The notes under the pieces were generated by a model. The model worked only from the letters and a program-made list of their open reading frames with translations, was not told the origin of the DNA and searched no databases. Shown one piece after another: positions 6,846 through 10,430 of a DNA stretch of 10,430 bases. Positions within the stretch are counted from its first letter, which is position 1. Each line of letters opens with the position of its first letter. The position numbers were made by a program, and so were the translations under genes. The DNA comes from Saprospiraceae bacterium (lineage in GTDB: Bacteria; Bacteroidota; Bacteroidia; Chitinophagales; Saprospiraceae): positions 1 through 10,430 of the forward strand of contig JADJVK010000057.1 of NCBI GenBank assembly GCA_016710625.1, read 5' to 3'.

Positions 6846-8263
6846 ATGAAAATAGAACAAATATATACAGGATGTATTGCAGAAGCGGCATATTATATTA
6901 CATCTGGTAATGAAGCTGCTATTGTGGATCCACTTCGTGAGATTCAACCATATCTGGATAGGCTAGAAAGAGATAATGTACAGTTGAAATATATTTTGAA
7001 ACTCATTTTCATGCAGATTTTGTAAGTGGTCATGTCGATTTAGCAAAAAAGACAGGTGCAACTATCGTATATGGCCCTACAACAATGAAGACAGGCTTTG
7101 AGGCATATATTGGCAAAGATGACGAAATTTTCAAAGTAGGAAGTTCGAAAATAAAGCTGATACATACCCTTGGTCATACCTTGAAAGTTCTTGTTTTTTA
7201 TTAACAGATGAGGATGGTGTGGAAAAAGGATTGATTACAGGAGATACTTTATTCATCGGAGATGTGGGAAGACCCGATTTGGCTCAACATGTTATCGAAG
7301 ATTTGACGCAAGAGAAATTAGCTGGCTATTTATTTGACTCACTTCGCAATAAAATAATGCCGTTGAGTGATGATTTGATTGTCTATCCAAATCACGGTGC
7401 TGGTAGTGCCTGTGGAAAAAATATGAGCAAAGAAACAACGGATACCCTTGGCAATCAAAAGAAAGTAAATTATGCCTTGAATCCAAATTTGACAAAAGAG
7501 CAATTCATCGTAGAGATTTTAACTGGACTTACACCGCCTCCAAGCTATTTTCCCAAAAATGTTTTGATGAATATTGGAGGGTATGAGAGTTTAGAAAATA
7601 TCATGAATAAGGCGAAAAGCCCCCTATCTCCAAAGGAATTTGAGCTAATAGCAAACGAAACTAGAGCTTTGGTTCTGGATACTAGAGATGCAGCTGATTT
7701 TGCTAAAGGATTCATTCCCAATAGTATAAATATTGGTCTGAATGGAAATTTTGCTCAATGGGTTGGGGAGATGATTAAAGATATTAAACAAGAAATTCTT
7801 TTAGTAACCGATAAATCAAAAGAAGAGGAATCTATCATAAGATTATCCAGAGTGGGTTATGATGGGACGATTGGATTTTTAGATGGCGGATTTGATGCAT
7901 GGAAATCAGCTGGAAAAGAATTTGATACAGTATCAAGAATTACACCCGAAGCATTACAGGAACAACTGAAGGAAGGTAAAGTTTTGGTGATAGATGTTAG
8001 AAAAAATAGTGAATATTTATCACAACATTTGGAATGTGCTATCAATATTCCTTTAAATGTCATCAATGATCATTTATCAGAATTTCCAAAAAATGTACCT
8101 TTTGTCTTGCATTGTGCAGCAGGGTATAGAAGTATGGTAGCAGCTTCTATTTTGGAAACAAAGAGGTTGGGATAATTTTGTGGATGTGATAGATGGATTC
8201 AATGGTTTGAAAACAACTGATATTCCTAAAACAGAATATGTCTGCCCAACAACTTTATTATAA
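6846..8263 (+). pseudogene. Persulfide dioxygenase-rhodanese fusion (MBL fold plus two rhodanese domains), frameshifted as given
   Basis: With three single-base corrections this reads as a 472-aa protein of normal family length. It starts at ATG 6846 (MKIEQIYTGC) and ends at TAA 8261-8263. The breaks are one base missing in the TTTT run 6994-6997, one missing near 7178-7182, and one extra G at 8154-8155. Domains in order begin with a metallo-beta-lactamase fold: ETHFHADFVSG near residues 52-62, HTLGHT, GDTLFIGDVGRPDL and YPNHGAGSACG carry the metal ligands. Next is a first rhodanese domain (LDTRDAADFAKGFIPNS) whose active-site Cys is missing (VTDKSKEEE), so it is probably structural. A second rhodanese domain has the active Cys in HCAAGYRSM. 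The family oxidises glutathione- or low-molecular-weight persulfide to sulfite, using iron and oxygen, and moves sulfane sulfur. The HTLGHT motif has Leu where relatives have Pro. The indels are most likely sequence errors. Confidence 0.85.
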
Positions 8264-8294
8264 TAAAATTCAATTTTCATAAATTAGTTAATTA

Positions 8295-8302
8295 TAAGTT
8301 TG
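8295..8302 (+). promoter_or_regulatory. Possible -7 element upstream of the rhodanese lipoprotein
   Basis: TAAGTTTG is an exact match to TAnnTTTG, located 48 bases before the rhodanese lipoprotein ATG and directly before the hairpin at 8303. No TTG is visible at the expected -33 distance, so the match may be chance. Confidence 0.25.
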
Positions 8303-8339
8303 GTATCAGCTACAATTTTGTTGCTGATACTTCTTTTTT
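8303..8339 (+). terminator. Rho-independent terminator after the persulfide dioxygenase gene
   Basis: GTATCAGC (8303-8310) pairs perfectly with GCTGATAC (8323-8330). The stem can be extended inward past one T-T mismatch by ACA/TGT, and it is followed by TTCTTTTTT. It sits 40 bases after the dioxygenase stop and just ahead of the rhodanese lipoprotein, so it should separate or attenuate the two parts of the sulfur series. Confidence 0.8.
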
Positions 8340-8349
8340 AAAAATAGCA

Positions 8350-8682
8350 ATGATAAAGGATATGAAATTTTTAAAAGTTTTCACTACAATGATTTTTGCA
8401 TTGATGCTTTTTTCTTGTAGTGCTCCAAAATCTGATATTTTCATCGTAGATGTCAGAACGCCACAAGAATTTTCAGAAGGTAGCTTAAAGGGTGCGGTTA
8501 ATATTCCCCTAGCTGAGATAAGTGGAAAATTGAATGAGTTTAAAGACAAAAAAGAAATTTTCGTATTTTGTAGAAGTGGAGGAAGAAGCTCTGCTGCAAC
8601 GGAATTATTGAAAGAGAATGGCATTACAAATGTGAAAGATGGGGGAGGAATAGAAAATGCAAGAAAAATCTTAAACCAATAA
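8350..8682 (+). CDS. Single-domain rhodanese lipoprotein
   Basis: The 110-aa protein has a lipoprotein signal ending in lipobox LFSC (Cys23), so the enzyme is tethered outside the cytoplasmic membrane. The rest is one rhodanese domain. FIVDVRTPQEFSEG (31-44) and GAVNIPL form the first half, and the active-site loop CRSGGRS (Cys74 to Ser80) forms the second, ending in DGGG. Rhodaneses transfer sulfane sulfur through a Cys persulfide. A six-residue loop after the Cys fits thiosulfate or persulfide sulfurtransferases of the GlpE/PspE type. The ATG at 8350 is used. The in-frame ATG at 8362 (MKFLKVF) gives an equally good signal and may be the true start. The gene follows the terminator of the dioxygenase gene and is separated by a single base from the DUF2490 gene, so the latter two are co-transcribed. 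Confidence 0.88.
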   Translation: MIKDMKFLKVFTTMIFALMLFSCSAPKSDIFIVDVRTPQEFSEGSLKGAVNIPLAEISGKLNEFKDKKEIFVFCRSGGRSSAATELLKENGITNVKDGGGIENARKILNQ

Positions 8683-8683
8683 A

Positions 8684-9424
8684 ATGGTTATTGGAAAAGT
8701 ATTATCCCTTTTTTGGATTTCAATTTTTATCCACTTCGTCCAAATAACATATGCACAAAGTCACCAAAATTTTTGGTCTCGAGCCACCATAAGTTTGCCA
8801 ATTCATAAAGCCATTAAAGTGGATTTGGAATATCAAAATAGGCGACAAAATGGTTTTGGTAATTCAAATTTATTGGAAAAGGAGTTGATGGAAAGTATCC
8901 GAGTTTGGTTAAAGTATTCCTTAAATAATAATGTTCAGTTGGAGATTTCACCATTTGCTTATTTTCAAAACCATAAGATAATTTTGGAAAAATCAGATGA
9001 GATGGACAAACCAATAAAGGAATATAGACTTTCAGCGGCAATCGAGCAAACGAACTCTCTGACCAAGCGACTTTATTGGGCAAATAAAACTGGTTTGGAT
9101 TTTAGATTTTTCGAACAGTCATCGAACAATCTAATCCGAGTAAGAGAAAAGTTGTATTTGAAATATGAGCTATTGAAAAATTGGCAAATTATGCTGTGGG
9201 ATGAAATTTTATTGAATGTAACCAATGCAAGTTTGGCTCATTTGCTAGATCATAATCGATTGTATCTTAGTTCAATATACCAATTTTCTCCATCTCTAAA
9301 AGTTGAATTAGGATATATGAAAATCAATAGATTGCAAAAATCTAATATGGATTTATTAAACGAAAATAACTTGATTTTGAATTGCACTTATACATTAAAA
9401 AACATCAAAAAAAATAGATGTTAA
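8684..9424 (+). CDS. DUF2490-family protein, predicted outer-membrane beta-barrel-like
   Basis: The 246-aa protein has an N-terminal signal peptide (hydrophobic to about residue 24, ending TYAQ). After this the sequence is a run of short amphipathic strands with alternating aromatic and charged residues. These include the DUF2490 pattern: early DLEYQNRRQ, SIRVWLKYSL, then EYRLSAAIEQ, IRVREKLYLKYEL, a central LWDEIL, and DHNRLYLSSIYQF followed by KVELGYM near the end. The family is widespread in Bacteroidota and looks like a small outer-membrane barrel of unknown function. The start lies one base after the rhodanese lipoprotein stop, which argues for translational coupling. A link to sulfur compounds is only suggested by position. 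Confidence 0.75.
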   Translation: MVIGKVLSLFWISIFIHFVQITYAQSHQNFWSRATISLPIHKAIKVDLEYQNRRQNGFGNSNLLEKELMESIRVWLKYSLNNNVQLEISPFAYFQNHKIILEKSDEMDKPIKEYRLSAAIEQTNSLTKRLYWANKTGLDFRFFEQSSNNLIRVREKLYLKYELLKNWQIMLWDEILLNVTNASLAHLLDHNRLYLSSIYQFSPSLKVELGYMKINRLQKSNMDLLNENNLILNCTYTLKNIKKNRC

Positions 9425-9488
9425 AACAAATAGCCCTTTTATTCACTAAGTATCAAATATTTAGTTAAATTTATAAAAAATTAATAAT

Positions 9489-9685
9489 ATGAAAAAGAAT
9501 ATGGGTTCAACCGACAAAATGGTGCGATTGGTAGTTGCAGTTTTGATAGCGGTTTTATATTATACGAATGTGATTTCGGGAACAGTTGCCCTTGTTTTGG
9601 GAGCTTTAGCAATTGTTTTTGCACTAACTAGTTTCATGAGTTTTGCCCGTTGTATGTACCATTTGGCATCAGTACTTGCAAGTAA
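9489..9685 (+). CDS. DUF2892 (YgaP transmembrane-type) small membrane protein, one-base frameshift near the end
   Basis: This is a small protein of about 65 aa with start MKKNMGSTDKMVRLVVAV and two membrane segments (LVVAVLIAVLYY and GTVALVLGALAIVFALT). As given, the frame runs on to 9776 with a nonsensical tail. Adding one T to the TTTT run at 9641-9644 restores the family's conserved ending, SFCPLYVPFGISTCK, and a stop at 9683-9685. DUF2892 is the membrane part of E. coli YgaP, where it is fused to a rhodanese domain and linked to thiocyanate or sulfane-sulfur handling. Here the rhodanese is a separate upstream gene. The two conserved cysteines (CPLY and STC) depend on the frame correction. 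No clear promoter lies in the 64 bases after DUF2490, so it is probably the last gene of the operon. Confidence 0.8.
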
Positions 9686-9714
9686 ACGAGGAAAGCAAGT
9701 AGATGCAAAAAGAA

Positions 9715-9755
9715 AACAGTCTGGAAAAATGTGCTTATTTTTTCCAGATTGTTTT
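9715..9755. terminator. Strong 15-bp hairpin between convergent genes
   Basis: The arm at 9715-9729 pairs with 9739-9753 with a single G-U pair, around a 9-nt loop. T runs lie inside the 3' arm and right after it (9752-9755). It ends the sulfur series 30 bases after the DUF2892 stop. It also overlaps the last codons of the minus-strand lipoprotein gene, so it may work in both directions. Confidence 0.8.
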
Positions 9756-10052
9756 ATCAAAATCTATTTCATTTAAGCATGATGGAGGGTTGCATTCCCC
9801 ACATGTAAAGCAAACTCTATTACAATTTTCGTCAATAAATGGGTCGCTGCCGTCCCATGCTGATGAGTTTTATTCAGCAAATACCAATATCCATCCCCAT
9901 TTTTCAATTTGTAACGATCAATAGAAACGGCACCGCTTTCCTTTTGAATTCCTCCAATCTAGTTTCAAAACAGTCATTCACCATTTGTCCTTGCATTTAT
10001 AACAAGCTGAAAACAAAAATATTACCAGTACAAAAGAAAATAGATATTTCAT
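9735..10052 (-). pseudogene. Small Cys-rich lipoprotein, DUF6970-like, frameshifted
   Basis: Reading the minus strand from the ATG at 10052 gives MKYLFSFVLVIFLFSACYK, a clean lipoprotein signal with lipobox FSAC (Cys17). The frame then has to be restored at about 9983-9988, 9938-9946 and 9866-9873. Rejoined, it contains NDCFETRLEEF, GAVSIDRYKLKNGDGYWYLL and AWDGSDPFIDENCN. It ends with a cluster CNRVCFTCGECNPPSC and then NEIDFDKTIWKK, with stop at 9735-9737. The 'Cys-x-E-x-x-I/L-x-x-F ... I-x-x-Y ... W/Y-Y-L ... D-x-x-C-N-x-x-C ... D-F ... T-I-W' order resembles small Bacteroidota lipoproteins of the DUF6970 type, of unknown function. The family call is tentative. The three indels lie in or next to short homopolymers, so error is likelier than decay. 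Confidence 0.6.
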
Positions 10053-10171
10053 AATTTTGATTTTTAGTATAGACAGGATTATTGGTAAAAGGTTAGATTT
10101 TTTAAATGTTAATAAAAATACGAAAACAATTTTATAAAATTATACATCGTTTTTTTTAGAAAAGTAACTTC
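10053..10171. other. AT-rich divergent intergenic region
   Basis: This is the 119-base gap between the minus-strand lipoprotein start and the next plus-strand start. It must hold promoters for both, but no exact TAnnTTTG match was found on the plus strand, and no hairpin of note was seen. Confidence 0.4.
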
Positions 10172-10430
10172 ATGGTATTGCAAAAATTATTATTTATAGC
10201 TTTTTTCTGTTTGCTCAATGCTATTTTCTTCCATGACAAAAAGCAGATGCAATTGATTTAGAGATTAACAAACCATCATTAGTTTATTCCGTCAACTTGA
10301 TACAAGATTTGGAGAAAAGGCAATTTTGAACAGAGAATAGGTTTGGGTGCATCTCCTTATGATTTTCCACATGGAAACCAATGTTCATTATTCCATTTAC
10401 AATTAATCATGTTCTCGCCCAAAAGCACAG
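10172..10430 (+). pseudogene. 5' part of a small secreted/outer-membrane protein, frameshifted and cut by the window end
   Basis: ATG 10172 starts MVLQKLLFIAFFCLLNAIFF, a signal-peptide-like segment, but the frame stops at a TAG at 10259-10261. Other frames continue the sense: ADAIDLEINKPSLVYSVNLI, then after about 10320 FEQRIGLGASPYDF and FHLQLIMFSPKST, reaching the window edge. The 'FExRIGLG ... LxLxLI' pattern resembles small Bacteroidota outer-membrane barrel proteins. At least two indels are needed. The end of the gene is outside the window, so length and family cannot be judged. Confidence 0.45.

Noticed and set aside
6994..6998. Programmed ribosomal frameshift in the dioxygenase gene
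   Set aside because: There is no slippery heptamer with a downstream structure, and the same gene has two further breaks in both directions, which points to sequence error.
7219..8175. A stand-alone 318-aa protein starting at a GTG
   Set aside because: It is the middle of the persulfide dioxygenase-rhodanese fusion, bounded by two indels; the metal-binding N-terminus lies upstream in other frames.
9686..9776. C-terminal extension of the DUF2892 protein
   Set aside because: The extension appears only because of a one-base loss at 9641-9644; the repaired frame gives the conserved CPLY...STC ending and a stop at 9685.
9703..10054. Plus-strand open frames after the DUF2892 gene
   Set aside because: They lie opposite the minus-strand lipoprotein, which has a signal peptide, lipobox and patterned cysteines; the plus-strand frames have none of these.
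1..10430. CRISPR arrays, tRNA or rRNA genes, insertion sequences, integrases
   Set aside because: I looked for spaced direct repeats, tRNA-like ends, transposase motifs and terminal inverted repeats and found none that hold up.

Overview
The window is AT-rich DNA from a member of the Bacteroidota. Support for this: a secreted protein with a type IX secretion (T9SS) type A C-terminal sorting domain, several short-signal lipoproteins, a DUF2490 protein, starts preceded by A/T-rich sequence rather than a Shine-Dalgarno motif, and upstream matches to the Bacteroidota promoter form TTG...TAnnTTTG. The species cannot be named from the sequence.

Layout. (1) 1-1432: the 3' part of a large effector- or toxin-like protein read in three frames. 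It has a papain/transglutaminase-like His...Asp signature, a linker with a 33-residue tandem duplication, and a C-terminal domain that looks like an atypical kinase fold. (2) 1537-2720: a badly frameshifted lipoprotein-type right-handed beta-helix gene. (3) 2808-3731, minus strand: a T9SS-secreted protein of unknown role, divergent from (4) 3868-4803, an esterase/depolymerase lipoprotein. (5) 4869-9685: a sulfur-handling gene series. It runs Crp/Fnr regulator, TauE/SafE exporter, thioredoxin, persulfide dioxygenase-rhodanese fusion, rhodanese lipoprotein, DUF2490 protein and a DUF2892 membrane protein. (6) 9735-10052, minus strand: a frameshifted Cys-rich lipoprotein gene facing the sulfur genes across a strong hairpin. 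(7) 10172-10430: the broken 5' part of a small secreted or outer-membrane protein.

How the genes fit together. The likely logic of region 5 is that the dioxygenase oxidises glutathione- or low-molecular-weight persulfide to sulfite, its rhodanese domain and the separate rhodanese move sulfane sulfur, TauE exports sulfite or a related anion, and thioredoxin supplies reducing power. The adjacent Crp/Fnr protein, which carries two close cysteine pairs, is a candidate sensor. This parallels the cst logic of Firmicutes with a different regulator family.

Caveat. At least a dozen single-base indels interrupt otherwise well-conserved frames, several in T or other homopolymer runs, while 2.8-6.8 kb and 8.35-9.64 kb are clean. 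Sequencing or assembly error is the simplest explanation for most of them, so 'pseudogene' here means 'broken as given', not proven decay.
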